The position numbers were made by a program, and so were the translations under genes. The notes beneath the pieces were generated by a model, which was given only the letters and a program-made list of their open reading frames with translations, made no database searches and was not told the DNA's origin. Positions 1 to 6,134 of a stretch of DNA of 8,823 nt are shown piece after piece; the first letter of the stretch is position 1; the number at the start of each line of letters is the position of its first letter. This DNA comes from JALRAP01 sp046340555 (GTDB lineage: Bacteria > Bacteroidota > Bacteroidia > AKYH767-A > OLB10). The DNA is taken from contig JBKDSL010000201.1 in NCBI GenBank assembly GCA_046340555.1, positions 1-8,823 on the forward strand, given 5' to 3'.

Positions 1-5
1 TCAAA

Positions 6-77
6 CCCTTCGTCCGATAGCTATCGGACCAGCTCAGGGCGGAGCCCTTCGACCCTTGGATAAACTCAGGGCGGAGC
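6..77. repeat. Palindromic intergenic repeat (CTCAGGGCGGAGC type)
   Basis: This non-coding stretch lies beyond the 3' end of the peptidase gene. It contains a perfect 18-bp palindrome, GTCCGATAGCTATCGGAC, at 12-29. It also has two direct copies of CTCAGGGCGGAGC at 33-45 and 65-77, 32 bp apart, and a tight hairpin at 36-48 (AGGGC/GCCCT with a 3-base loop). The 18-bp palindrome appears inserted between CCCTTCG and AGCTCAGGG, which recall the two halves of a CCCTTCGACAAGCTCAGGG-like repeat I remember from intergenic regions of environmental bacteria. That family resemblance is from memory and not verified. The structures have no U-tract, so I do not call them terminators. Confidence 0.6.
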
Positions 78-144
78 GGATTTACGCAGATTTAATGCCG
101 TATAAAAAAATCCGCGTTGATCTATAAAATCCGTTAAATCCGTG
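76..144. repeat. AAATCCG direct and inverted intergenic repeat
   Basis: The heptamer AAATCCG occurs in direct orientation at 108-114, 127-133 and 136-142, and inverted as CGGATTT at 77-83. GCGGATTT (76-83) pairs with AAATCCGC (108-115) across a 24-base spacer that includes an A-run. The composition (ATCCGCGTTGATCT, ATCCGTTAAATCCGTG) resembles repeats often found between Bacteroidota genes, but this comparison is from memory. It ends about 15 bp from the peptidase stop codon and may shape the 3' end of the operon transcript. No open reading frame or RNA gene is evident in 1-159. Confidence 0.5.
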
Positions 145-159
145 TTCCCTCGTGTCACA

Positions 160-1533
160 TCACTTCTTCATCATCTCCGCGTAATTCGCGAAGAAATGCG
201 GAATGGTCTCGATGCCTTTCATGAAGTTGAAAACACCGTAGTGTTCGTTAGGACTGTGAATGTCATCAGAGTTTAAGCCGAAGCCGAATAACACCGATTT
301 CAAACCAAGTTCACGCTCAAACAATGCTACGATAGGAATAGAGCCGCCTTCGCGGGTTGGAATAGGCTTCTTTCCAAATGTGGTTTCCATGGCATTGCTG
401 GCCGCCTGATAGGCGATGGAATCCGTTGGGGTAACCACTGGCTCACCACCATGGTGAGGACGAACTTCCACCTGCACTGCAGGAGGCGCAATAGATTTGA
501 AATAATCAGCAAAAAGTTGAGTGATTTTTTCAGACGACTGGTTCGGCACCAAACGCATGGAGATCTTGGCGTATGCCTTCGATGGCAATACAGTTTTGGC
601 ACCTTCACCAATATAACCGCCCCAAATGCCATTCAATTCAAAAGTTGGACGAATGCTGGTGCGCTCGTTGGTGGTAAAACCCGTTTCGCCCATCACATCC
701 CCTATCTTCAAATCGCTCTTGTAAGCATCCAAACTGAATGGCGCTTTCGCCATTTCGGTGCGCTCGGCATCCGAAATCTCTACCACATCATCATAAAAAC
801 CAGGAATGGCAATGTGGTTGTTCTCATCCTTCATGGCAGTAATCATTTGCGCCAACACCTGAATCGGATTAGGAACAGCGCCACCATACACTCCCGAGTG
901 CAAGTCGCGGTTCGGACCGGTAACTTCCACCTCCACATAACTCAATCCGCGCAAGCCAACAGTGATTGATGGCACGTCGTTAGCAATCATGGAAGTATCG
1001 GAAATCAAAATCACATCGGCCTTGAGCTTTTCCTTATTCGCCTTCACAAAAGCGCCCAAATGATCGGAGCCAACTTCTTCTTCACCTTCAATCAAAAATT
1101 TGATATTGCATGGCAAAGCGCCGTTTTTGTCCATGGCTTCAAACGCTTTCACGTGCATGAACATTTGTCCTTTGTCGTCGCAGGCACCACGCGCGTAAAT
1201 CTTGCCATCCTTGATTACCGGCTCAAAGGGAGGTGAAGTCCACAAGTTGAGTGGATCGGGAGGTTGCACATCGTAGTGGCCATATACCAATACCGTAGGC
1301 AAGGAAGCATCGATGATTTTTTCACCGTAAACGATGGGATGACCTTCTGTTGGACAAATCTCTGCCTTGGTGGCACCAGCGGCCATCAGACTGTCTTTTA
1401 CAAACTCCGCACAGCGGGCCACATCGGCCTTGTACTTGGAATCTGCGCTAATGGATGGTATGCGGAGCATGTCCATGAGCTCCGAAACGAAACGATCCTT
1501 ATTGGATGCGATGTATTGTTGTACGTTTTGCAT
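160..1533 (-). CDS. M20 family metallodipeptidase (CNDP/DapE-like)
   Basis: This is a cytosolic two-metal peptidase, 457 residues, the usual length for M20 dipeptidases related to carnosine dipeptidase. It probably hydrolyses dipeptides or short peptides; the exact substrate cannot be read from sequence. The visible metal site is complete: GHYDVQP with His86 and Asp88, the bridging Asp119 in RGACDDKG, the catalytic/metal Glu pair 152-153 in EGEEEVGS, Asp179 in ISDT, and His426 in DIHSPNE. The lid/dimerisation domain carries DLHSGVYGG (His212), typical of the CNDP group. There is no signal peptide. It is the last gene of the four-gene minus-strand operon, 27 bp after fabD. The ATG start is supported by the normal family N-terminus just after it. 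Family assignment is secure; substrate is inferred. Confidence 0.93.
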   Translation of the reverse strand: MQNVQQYIASNKDRFVSELMDMLRIPSISADSKYKADVARCAEFVKDSLMAAGATKAEICPTEGHPIVYGEKIIDASLPTVLVYGHYDVQPPDPLNLWTSPPFEPVIKDGKIYARGACDDKGQMFMHVKAFEAMDKNGALPCNIKFLIEGEEEVGSDHLGAFVKANKEKLKADVILISDTSMIANDVPSITVGLRGLSYVEVEVTGPNRDLHSGVYGGAVPNPIQVLAQMITAMKDENNHIAIPGFYDDVVEISDAERTEMAKAPFSLDAYKSDLKIGDVMGETGFTTNERTSIRPTFELNGIWGGYIGEGAKTVLPSKAYAKISMRLVPNQSSEKITQLFADYFKSIAPPAVQVEVRPHHGGEPVVTPTDSIAYQAASNAMETTFGKKPIPTREGGSIPIVALFERELGLKSVLFGFGLNSDDIHSPNEHYGVFNFMKGIETIPHFFANYAEMMKK

Positions 1534-1560
1534 GACGATATGTTTTTTTTGATGATGGGT

Positions 1561-2436
1561 TTACAATGATTGGGTAACCGCGTCGCGGTGGATTTTCTTT
1601 ACGAGTCCTTGCAACACCTTGCCAGGACCTATTTCAGTGAATTCGTTGATGCCTGCCGCCACCATGTTCTCTACGGTTTGCGTCCAGCGAACCGCTCCCG
1701 TAAGTTGATCCACGAGATTCTTTTTAATCTGCGCAGGATCGGTACAAGGCAGAGCGTTTATGTTCTGGTAAACTGGACAAATGGGAGTGCTGAAATGCGT
1801 GGCCTCAATGGCTGCGGCAAGCTTTTGTCGGGCCGGCTCCATCAATGGGGAGTGAAACGCACCTCCAACAGGAAGTTTCAACGCGCGCTTGGCTCCTGCT
1901 TCAGTGAGCTTGGCACAAGCAAAGTCTATGGCTTCATTGGAGCCGGAAATCACCAATTGTCCGGGACAATTGTAATTGGCACAAACGACTACACCATCAA
2001 TGTTGGAGCAAATCTCCTCCACCTTAGCATCATCCAATCCGAGAATGGCTGCCATGGTAGAAGGATTGGCTTCACAGGCCTCCTGCATCGCGTTGGCACG
2101 AGCTACTACTAGCTTCAAGGCATCCTCGAAAGAGAGCGTTTTGTTTGCCACAAGAGCAGAAAACTCGCCCAATGAGTGACCTGCAACTGCGTCAGGCTTT
2201 TGATCCTTGGCGTTCACCAAATCATTAACCACCGAGTGTAGGAAAATAGCGGGTTGTGTGACTTTGGTTTGCTTGAGTTCGTCTTCGGTACCGTTGAACA
2301 TGATATCGGTAATTCGGAAGCCGAGTATTTCATTGGCTTTTTCGAACAGTTGCTTGGCTTCGGCGCTGCTCTCATAAAGATCCTTGCCCATGCCTGGGAA
2401 CTGCGACCCTTGTCCGGGGAAAATGAATGCTTTCAT
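1561..2436 (-). CDS. fabD: Malonyl-CoA:acyl carrier protein transacylase (FabD)
   Basis: FabD moves the malonyl group from coenzyme A to acyl carrier protein, giving the extender unit for type II fatty acid synthesis in the cytosol. The protein is 291 residues, somewhat short of the usual 300-310 but complete. It begins with the oxyanion-hole motif PGQGSQ (residues 7-12). The nucleophile Ser88 sits in GHSLGE (86-91), Arg113 is in place to bind the malonyl carboxylate, and His195 in GGAFHSPLM is the catalytic base. NCPGQLVISG (156-165) is also typical. It lies 11 bp downstream of folE and 27 bp upstream of the peptidase gene. It is not beside fabH, fabG or acpP here, so this copy is separated from any classical fab cluster. 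Confidence 0.96.
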   Translation of the reverse strand: MKAFIFPGQGSQFPGMGKDLYESSAEAKQLFEKANEILGFRITDIMFNGTEDELKQTKVTQPAIFLHSVVNDLVNAKDQKPDAVAGHSLGEFSALVANKTLSFEDALKLVVARANAMQEACEANPSTMAAILGLDDAKVEEICSNIDGVVVCANYNCPGQLVISGSNEAIDFACAKLTEAGAKRALKLPVGGAFHSPLMEPARQKLAAAIEATHFSTPICPVYQNINALPCTDPAQIKKNLVDQLTGAVRWTQTVENMVAAGINEFTEIGPGKVLQGLVKKIHRDAVTQSL

Positions 2437-2447
2437 AAAAGAAACAA

Positions 2448-3071
2448 TTAACGGATATGATCTTTTCCTATCAAACTGATAAATTCACTACGGGTACGGT
2501 CCTTCTCGAACTCACCCGTAAAGGCGGATGTGGTAGTGATGGAATGTTGCTTTTGAACACCACGCATCTGCATGCACAAGTGGTATGCCTCAATAACCAC
2601 TGCCACGCCCAAAGGACGAAGTGTTTCCTGGATGCAATCACGGATCTGGGTAGTGAGTCGCTCCTGTACTTGTAATCGCCGCGCATACGCATCCACCACG
2701 CGTGGAATTTTGCTCAAACCTACGATGTGTTTGTCGGGTATATAGGCCACATGCGCCTTTCCAATGAACGGAAGCATATGGTGTTCGCATAGTGAATACA
2801 CTTCGATGTCTTTCACGATAACCATTTGCTGGTATTCTTCGCGAAACTTGGCCGACATCAGGATCTCCTCCGGGTTGAGGTTGTATCCATGAGTGAGGAA
2901 CTGCATGGCTTTCGCAACGCGTTCAGGGGTTTTCAATAGCCCCTCGCGTGTGGGGTCCTCGCCGATACCCTTTAACACATCTAGATAGGCCTCCGACATT
3001 TTATTGGTGGTTTCCTCGTTAAAGGACTCTATCCTGCGGTAACCTGAATCGATGTCTCCGTTTTCGTGCAT
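2448..3071 (-). CDS. folE: GTP cyclohydrolase I (FolE)
   Basis: FolE converts GTP to 7,8-dihydroneopterin triphosphate plus formate, the entry step for folate, biopterin and queuosine-type pathways. The protein is 207 residues. The zinc ligands are all present: Cys95 and His98 in LCEHHMLPF and Cys166 in HLCMQMRG. The catalytic histidines His97 and His164 are also in place. The core from about residue 26 (SEAYLDVLKGIGEDPTREG) to the C-terminus aligns well with family I; the first 20 or so residues are a variable extension. Because Cys95 and Cys166 are kept, this is the zinc-dependent FolE type and not the FolE2 type. The ATG is 8 bp after the pterin synthase stop, and the two are almost certainly co-transcribed, enzyme before substrate-using enzyme in reverse order. 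Confidence 0.96.
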   Translation of the reverse strand: MHENGDIDSGYRRIESFNEETTNKMSEAYLDVLKGIGEDPTREGLLKTPERVAKAMQFLTHGYNLNPEEILMSAKFREEYQQMVIVKDIEVYSLCEHHMLPFIGKAHVAYIPDKHIVGLSKIPRVVDAYARRLQVQERLTTQIRDCIQETLRPLGVAVVIEAYHLCMQMRGVQKQHSITTTSAFTGEFEKDRTRSEFISLIGKDHIR

Positions 3072-3079
3072 GGGAGTTT

Positions 3080-3493
3080 TTATTTGCCGAGGTACTCGAC
3101 GAAGTTATTTTCGGTTTCGTAGAGCTTCACGCTGTACAATTTCTTGCCGTGCTTGGCGATGTCGGCTTCAATCTCCTCCCAAATGGCTACGGCTAACACT
3201 TCCGTGGAAGGCATCTTGCCCTGCATGAAATCCACATCCATGTTCAGGTTCTTATGATCTACCTTGTCGATGACTTTATGCTTGATGATGTCGCTAAGCT
3301 GTTTCAAGTCCATTACAAATCCGGTTTCAGGATCTAGATCTCCGGCAACGGTTACAAAGAGCTCATAATTGTGACCATGCCAATTGGGATTGGAACATTT
3401 GCCAAAAACCTCGAGGTTCTTTTTTTCGTCCCACTCCGGGCGGAACACTTTGTGCGCAGCATTGAAACGCTCGCGACGGGTTATTAAAATCAT
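3080..3493 (-). CDS. 6-pyruvoyl-tetrahydropterin synthase / QueD family enzyme
   Basis: This 137-residue protein is the first gene of the minus-strand operon and acts on the FolE product, dihydroneopterin triphosphate. The zinc ligands are His14 (FNAAH), His39 and His41 (HGH). The catalytic triad is Cys33, Asp79 and His80 (DHKNL), and Glu126 in YETENN is the pterin anchor. The catalytic cysteine is separated from HGH by five residues (CSNPNWHGH), as in mammalian PTPS (CNNPNGHGH, from memory). E. coli QueD has three. Other stretches (GKC, HGHNYE, MDL, DHKNL, STE, YETENN) also look mammalian-type. The spacing favours 6-pyruvoyl-tetrahydropterin synthesis, leading to tetrahydrobiopterin, but the family is known to be promiscuous and a QueD role in queuosine synthesis remains possible. 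No sepiapterin reductase or other que gene is in the window. Confidence 0.93.
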   Translation of the reverse strand: MILITRRERFNAAHKVFRPEWDEKKNLEVFGKCSNPNWHGHNYELFVTVAGDLDPETGFVMDLKQLSDIIKHKVIDKVDHKNLNMDVDFMQGKMPSTEVLAVAIWEEIEADIAKHGKKLYSVKLYETENNFVEYLGK

Positions 3494-3509
3494 CAGTTTA
3501 AAAGTTGGT

Positions 3510-3517
3510 TAACTTTG
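3510..3517 (+). promoter_or_regulatory. Candidate -7 box upstream of mqnB
   Basis: TAACTTTG at 3510-3517 exactly fits the TAnnTTTG consensus and precedes mqnB by about 80 bp. I see no good TTTG/TTG -33 element at the expected distance (3484-3492 is A/T-rich only), so it is weaker than the opposing promoter. If used, the start site would be near 3524, overlapping the leader of the divergent operon. Confidence 0.3.
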
Positions 3518-3536
3518 GTGCAATTAAATTGGTTTG

Positions 3537-3566
3537 CAAAGGTAACAAATAGGACCCACAGGAAAA
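3537..3566 (-). promoter_or_regulatory. Candidate promoter of the pterin synthase-folE-fabD-peptidase operon
   Basis: On the minus strand TACCTTTG (3544 down to 3537) exactly fits the Bacteroidota -7 box TAnnTTTG. About 18 bp upstream is a T-rich TTTTC (3566-3562), in the right place for the -33 TTTG element but lacking the G. Transcription would begin near 3530 and give a leader of roughly 37 nt before the ATG at 3493. The assignment is from consensus match and position only. Confidence 0.45.
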
Positions 3567-3598
3567 CCTGATAACCGACACCCCTTTTATCGAATCAT

Positions 3599-4303
3599 AT
3601 GACTGACATTCTGATAGTTGCCGCAACTTTAAAGGAGGCCGAATTTCTACTCAAAGGCAGACAAACAATTTCAATCGGCAACCCCCTATTAATGAAAGGA
3701 TTATCGAGCACCCTGCGCTACGATTTATTGATTACCGGCCCAGGTATCCATCAAACCACTTGGAATTTGGCAAATGCCTTTTCAAAAAAGAAATACGATT
3801 TAGCCATCAATATCGGTATTGCCGGAACATCGGATAAAAAACTAACTCCCGTTCGTGTGGTGCAGGTGACTGCAGATTGTTTTGCCGATTGGGGAGCTGA
3901 AGATGCGGATGGTAAAATCCTAGACGGATTTGAAATCGGCTTCGCATCACCAAATGAAAAACCCTTTAAGAACGGCAAACTGTATGCGAGTTACAAGAAA
4001 AAACTATCGTGCCTAAGCGCCATACCTTCATCACCGGGCATAACAGTTAACATGGCCACAGGAACTGAGCGAAGAAAAAAACTTTTAATGGAGAAACATG
4101 GACCAAGCATTGAATCAATGGAAGGTGCTGCGTTTTTTTACGCTTGCGCGATGATGAAAACTCCAAGCCTTCAATTACGTTCCATATCAAACATGACCGG
4201 AAGGCGCAATCGAAAAGATTGGAAGATGAAAGAGGCCATTGATGCATTGGAAGCGTTTCTAGGACTATTGGTGATGGAATTGGAGAGTAAGAATAACAAA
4301 TGA
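3599..4303 (+). CDS. mqnB: Futalosine hydrolase (MqnB)
   Basis: This is a nucleosidase of the phosphorylase/MTA-SAH-nucleosidase superfamily, 234 residues. It is predicted to release hypoxanthine from futalosine, giving dehypoxanthine futalosine in the futalosine route to menaquinone. Visible elements are the N-terminal VAATLKEAE (7-15), the glycine-rich GIAGT (73-77), SMEGAA (173-178) with Glu175 for ribose binding, and SISN (195-198) followed by RRNRKDW. MTA/SAH nucleosidases have an Asp after the serine (SD) at this last site; the Asn here and the following R-N-R-x-x-W match futalosine hydrolases as I remember them. It is divergent from the pterin operon and its stop overlaps the next gene's start (ATGA). 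MTA/SAH nucleosidase is the main alternative but less likely. Confidence 0.85.
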   Translation: MTDILIVAATLKEAEFLLKGRQTISIGNPLLMKGLSSTLRYDLLITGPGIHQTTWNLANAFSKKKYDLAINIGIAGTSDKKLTPVRVVQVTADCFADWGAEDADGKILDGFEIGFASPNEKPFKNGKLYASYKKKLSCLSAIPSSPGITVNMATGTERRKKLLMEKHGPSIESMEGAAFFYACAMMKTPSLQLRSISNMTGRRNRKDWKMKEAIDALEAFLGLLVMELESKNNK

Positions 4304-4953
4304 AAAAGCCCGAAATACAAGCACAGCCACCCTACCCTATCCGCAAATTATTGGATCGGGGTGAATGCGACGTGCTTGATTTCAAGCGTGAAGTGAGTAG
4401 TGAACATAAGATTGCCAAAACCATGGTGTCGTTTGCCAATAATCGTGGCGGCAAATTGCTGGTGGGCGTAAACGACAATGGCTCCATCGGGGGCATCGCC
4501 CCTGCCGAAGAGAAATTCATGCTGGAAAAAGCCGCGGTTTTTTGTTGCAAACCCGCTTTGGAAGTGGAAATCCATGAATGGCAGGTTGGCAAGAAAACTA
4601 TTCTGGAGGTCGACATCCCTAAAGGAAATCAAAAGCCTTATTATGCCTTGGGCGAAGATGGCAAATGGTGGGCTTACATCCGTGTGGGTGACCAATCGTT
4701 ATTGGCTAGCAAGGTGGTGTTGGATGTTCTGAAACGTGAAGGCAAGGATGAAAATACGCTCATAGAGTACACTTCCATGGAGCGCGAGCTATTACAATAT
4801 CTTGAAAAAAACGGCCGCATCAACCTGGCCCAATACTGCAAGCTGCTCAACATTTCCCGTCGCAGGGCCACACGTATCCTGGTCAACCTCATCCGCGTAG
4901 GCGTAATTCGTGCTCATAATACCGAAAAGACAGAGTTTTATACCCTAAGCTGA
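4300..4953 (+). CDS. AlbA_2/Schlafen-type ATP-binding protein with C-terminal winged helix
   Basis: The protein is 217 residues. The N-terminal AlbA_2 (Schlafen AAA_4-like) domain spans about residues 15-140. It shows ECDVLDFKRE (22-31), then FANNRGGKLLVGVNDNG (45-61), and YIRVGD (126-131), all hallmarks of the family. Residues about 158-216 look like a winged helix: ERELLQYLEKNGRI, then a recognition helix rich in Arg (ISRRRATRIL) and a short wing. Such proteins are usually called putative transcriptional regulators or ATP-binding proteins; the biochemical activity of the bacterial forms is mostly unknown. The ATG overlaps the mqnB stop in ATGA, so it is probably translationally coupled to mqnB. 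There is no signal peptide or membrane segment. The family call is firm; a regulatory role is inference. Confidence 0.85.
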   Translation: MKKPEIQAQPPYPIRKLLDRGECDVLDFKREVSSEHKIAKTMVSFANNRGGKLLVGVNDNGSIGGIAPAEEKFMLEKAAVFCCKPALEVEIHEWQVGKKTILEVDIPKGNQKPYYALGEDGKWWAYIRVGDQSLLASKVVLDVLKREGKDENTLIEYTSMERELLQYLEKNGRINLAQYCKLLNISRRRATRILVNLIRVGVIRAHNTEKTEFYTLS

Positions 4954-4969
4954 GCATGACAAAGGTCAG

Positions 4970-4999
4970 TTGATTAAAATCCGGACTTCCCTAACTTCG
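4970..4999 (+). promoter_or_regulatory. Candidate promoter before the GNAT gene
   Basis: TTG at 4970-4972 is followed after exactly 19 bp by TAACTTCG at 4992-4999, one mismatch from the Bacteroidota -7 consensus TAnnTTTG. Transcription would start near 5006, leaving a leader of about 26 nt before the ATG at 5032. The -7 box lies inside a short degenerate repeat, so some of the match may be incidental. Confidence 0.38.
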
Positions 5000-5031
5000 C
5001 CTAACTTCCTCAATTCACCTAACACACCTAT
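4986..5031 (+). repeat. Degenerate 9-10 bp tandem repeat (CTTCsCTAA)
   Basis: The 78-bp gap between the AlbA_2 gene and the acetyltransferase ends in a run of related 9-10 bp units: CTTCCCTAA (4986), CTTCGCCTAA (4995), CTTCCTCAA (5005), TTCACCTAA (5014) and CACACCTAT (5023). CCTAACTTC is present exactly twice, at 4990-4998 and 5000-5008. The run abuts the ATG. It may be a degenerate microsatellite-like repeat or duplicated promoter/leader boxes; its function is unknown. Confidence 0.5.
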
Positions 5032-5550
5032 ATGCAGGTTTCCCTCCGGAAAGTAACACTCGAAACACTTCCCGAACTGCAAGTCATTTCGAAAACGACC
5101 TTTCAGGAAACCTTTGCTCATCTCAATACCGAAGAAAACATGATTCGGTATCTGAATGAGGGATTCGGAATCAAAATATTAGAGCAAGAGGTTTTAAACG
5201 AAAACTCCATATTTTACATTGCTGAAATATCGGACTCCATCATAGGCTACCTCAAGGTGAATTTCAATGATGCCCAAACCTAAAATATAATTCCAGATGC
5301 CATGGAGATTGAGCGGATATACGTGTCCTCATCCTACTACGGCGAAGGTGTTGGCCAGTTGCTTTTTGAAAAGGCCGTTCAACTTGCTCGAGATAATGCT
5401 AAGAATTGTATTTGGCTCGGCGTTTGGGAGCAAAATCCGAGAGCTATCCGATTCTATGAGAAAAATGGATTCACTACTTTCGACAAGCATATTTTCAAAT
5501 TGGGGGATGAGGAGCAGACGGATATTTTGATGAAAAGAATGTTAGATTAG
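5032..5550 (+). pseudogene. PaiA-like GNAT N-acetyltransferase interrupted by an in-frame stop
   Basis: The two halves are in the same frame: codons 1-83 (5032-5280), a TAA at codon 84 (5281-5283), and codons 85-172 (5284-5547) before the genuine TAG. Read through, the product is a full-length GNAT fold. The N-terminal half has TTFQETFAHLNTEENM and IAEISDSIIGYLKVNFNDAQT. The C-terminal half has the acetyl-CoA loop YYGEGVG (102-108) and motif B, WLGVWEQNPRAIRFYEKNGF, plus the DEEQTDI tail. This layout matches Bacillus PaiA (polyamine N-acetyltransferase), where as I recall a Glu stands at the stop position, so one base change from GAA would explain it. Neither half alone is a complete enzyme. 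A real nonsense mutation, a sequencing error, or a restart at the ATG at 5302 are the options. No frameshift is present and both halves otherwise look intact, so the change is recent or artefactual. Confidence 0.85.
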
Positions 5551-5580
5551 TATGTATTTCCACTTATTGCAGAACGTAAA

Positions 5581-5775
5581 ATGAACGACAACTCAAAACT
5601 TTTATTGGCCTTAGTTGCAGGTGCCGCTGCCGGATTGGTTGCAGGCATCTTGCTTGCTCCTGAAAAAGGCTCGGAAACACGCGAAAAAATAAAAGACAGT
5701 CTGAAGAAAACCGTTGACGAAGTGTTGGAGAAAATTGAAAAGGGACTTGATAACGCAGCTCACGATAACAAATAA
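5581..5775 (+). CDS. YtxH-family small membrane protein
   Basis: This 64-residue protein has one glycine/alanine-rich transmembrane helix (about residues 6-27, LLLALVAGAAAGLVAGILLA). It is followed by the YtxH signature APEKGSETREKI (27-38) and then a charged amphipathic helix to about residue 60. The family is widespread, membrane-anchored and of unclear function, often linked to general or envelope stress. It starts 30 bp after the acetyltransferase remnant and is followed 8 bp later by the holin-like gene, so these are co-transcribed. A weak promoter candidate lies just upstream: TTTG at 5526-5529, 21 bp, then TATGTATT at 5551-5558, two mismatches from consensus. The ATG is the only sensible start. 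Confidence 0.85.
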   Translation: MNDNSKLLLALVAGAAAGLVAGILLAPEKGSETREKIKDSLKKTVDEVLEKIEKGLDNAAHDNK

Positions 5776-5783
5776 CATTCGAA

Positions 5784-6134
5784 GTGGAAGAACTCAAGAA
5801 AAGTGCAACAGAGGCCATCAACGACCTCAAAACATACGCCGAGAATACGGTTGACTTGTACAAACTACAAGCCGTAGAGAAAGGTTCACAGATGGGTGCA
5901 TCAATGATCGTGTACATCATCATTGGCACCTTCGCTGGCTTATCCGCGATTTTCTTAAGTCTGTTCGCTGCATTGTGGCTCAACGAAAAAATGAATAGTC
6001 CCTACTTCGGCTTCCTATGCGTAGCTGGCGCCTACCTGCTCTTTACAATTATCTTTTGGACAGGTCGCAACGGATGGCTTAAAAACATGTTTACAGACCG
6101 TATCATCAGGTCGCTATTCAAACAAGAATCATGA
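5784..6134 (+). CDS. Phage holin superfamily III (holin_3_6/YqjE-like) membrane protein
   Basis: The 116-residue protein has a charged, probably helical N-terminus (1-36). Two hydrophobic transmembrane segments follow, about 40-66 (IVYIIIGTFAGLSAIFLSLF) and 74-93, and then a basic tail. This is the pattern of the PF07332 'phage holin family', which includes E. coli YqjE. Despite the name these are ordinary chromosomal proteins in most genomes, and nothing here suggests a prophage. The start is GTG (5784-5786): no in-frame ATG exists upstream before the YtxH stop, and the first internal ATG would delete the conserved N-terminal helix. The stop overlaps the next gene's ATG in ATGA (6131-6134). 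Function is unknown; a role in inner-membrane or envelope homeostasis is inferred from the family and its YtxH neighbour. Confidence 0.82.
   Translation: MEELKKSATEAINDLKTYAENTVDLYKLQAVEKGSQMGASMIVYIIIGTFAGLSAIFLSLFAALWLNEKMNSPYFGFLCVAGAYLLFTIIFWTGRNGWLKNMFTDRIIRSLFKQES

Noticed and set aside
12..29. Palindrome as an intrinsic terminator of the minus-strand operon
   Set aside because: There is no T-tract after the stem on the minus strand and it lies over 130 bp beyond the stop codon, among other repeats.
451..969. Plus-strand open frame of 172 codons opposite the M20 peptidase
   Set aside because: It lies wholly antisense to a well-conserved gene, resembles no family and has no promoter or start context of its own.
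3559..3570. CAGG-AAAA-CCTG hairpin as a regulatory element or riboswitch
   Set aside because: A 4-bp stem is too short to support a call and no larger structured leader surrounds it.
5302..5550. Stand-alone short acetyltransferase gene starting at the ATG at 5302
   Set aside because: It lacks the N-terminal half of the GNAT fold, and the missing half lies directly upstream in the same frame, so one interrupted gene explains both pieces better.
5784..6134. Holin gene as a sign of a prophage
   Set aside because: No endolysin, capsid, tail, integrase or repressor is nearby, and chromosomal members of this family are common beside YtxH genes.
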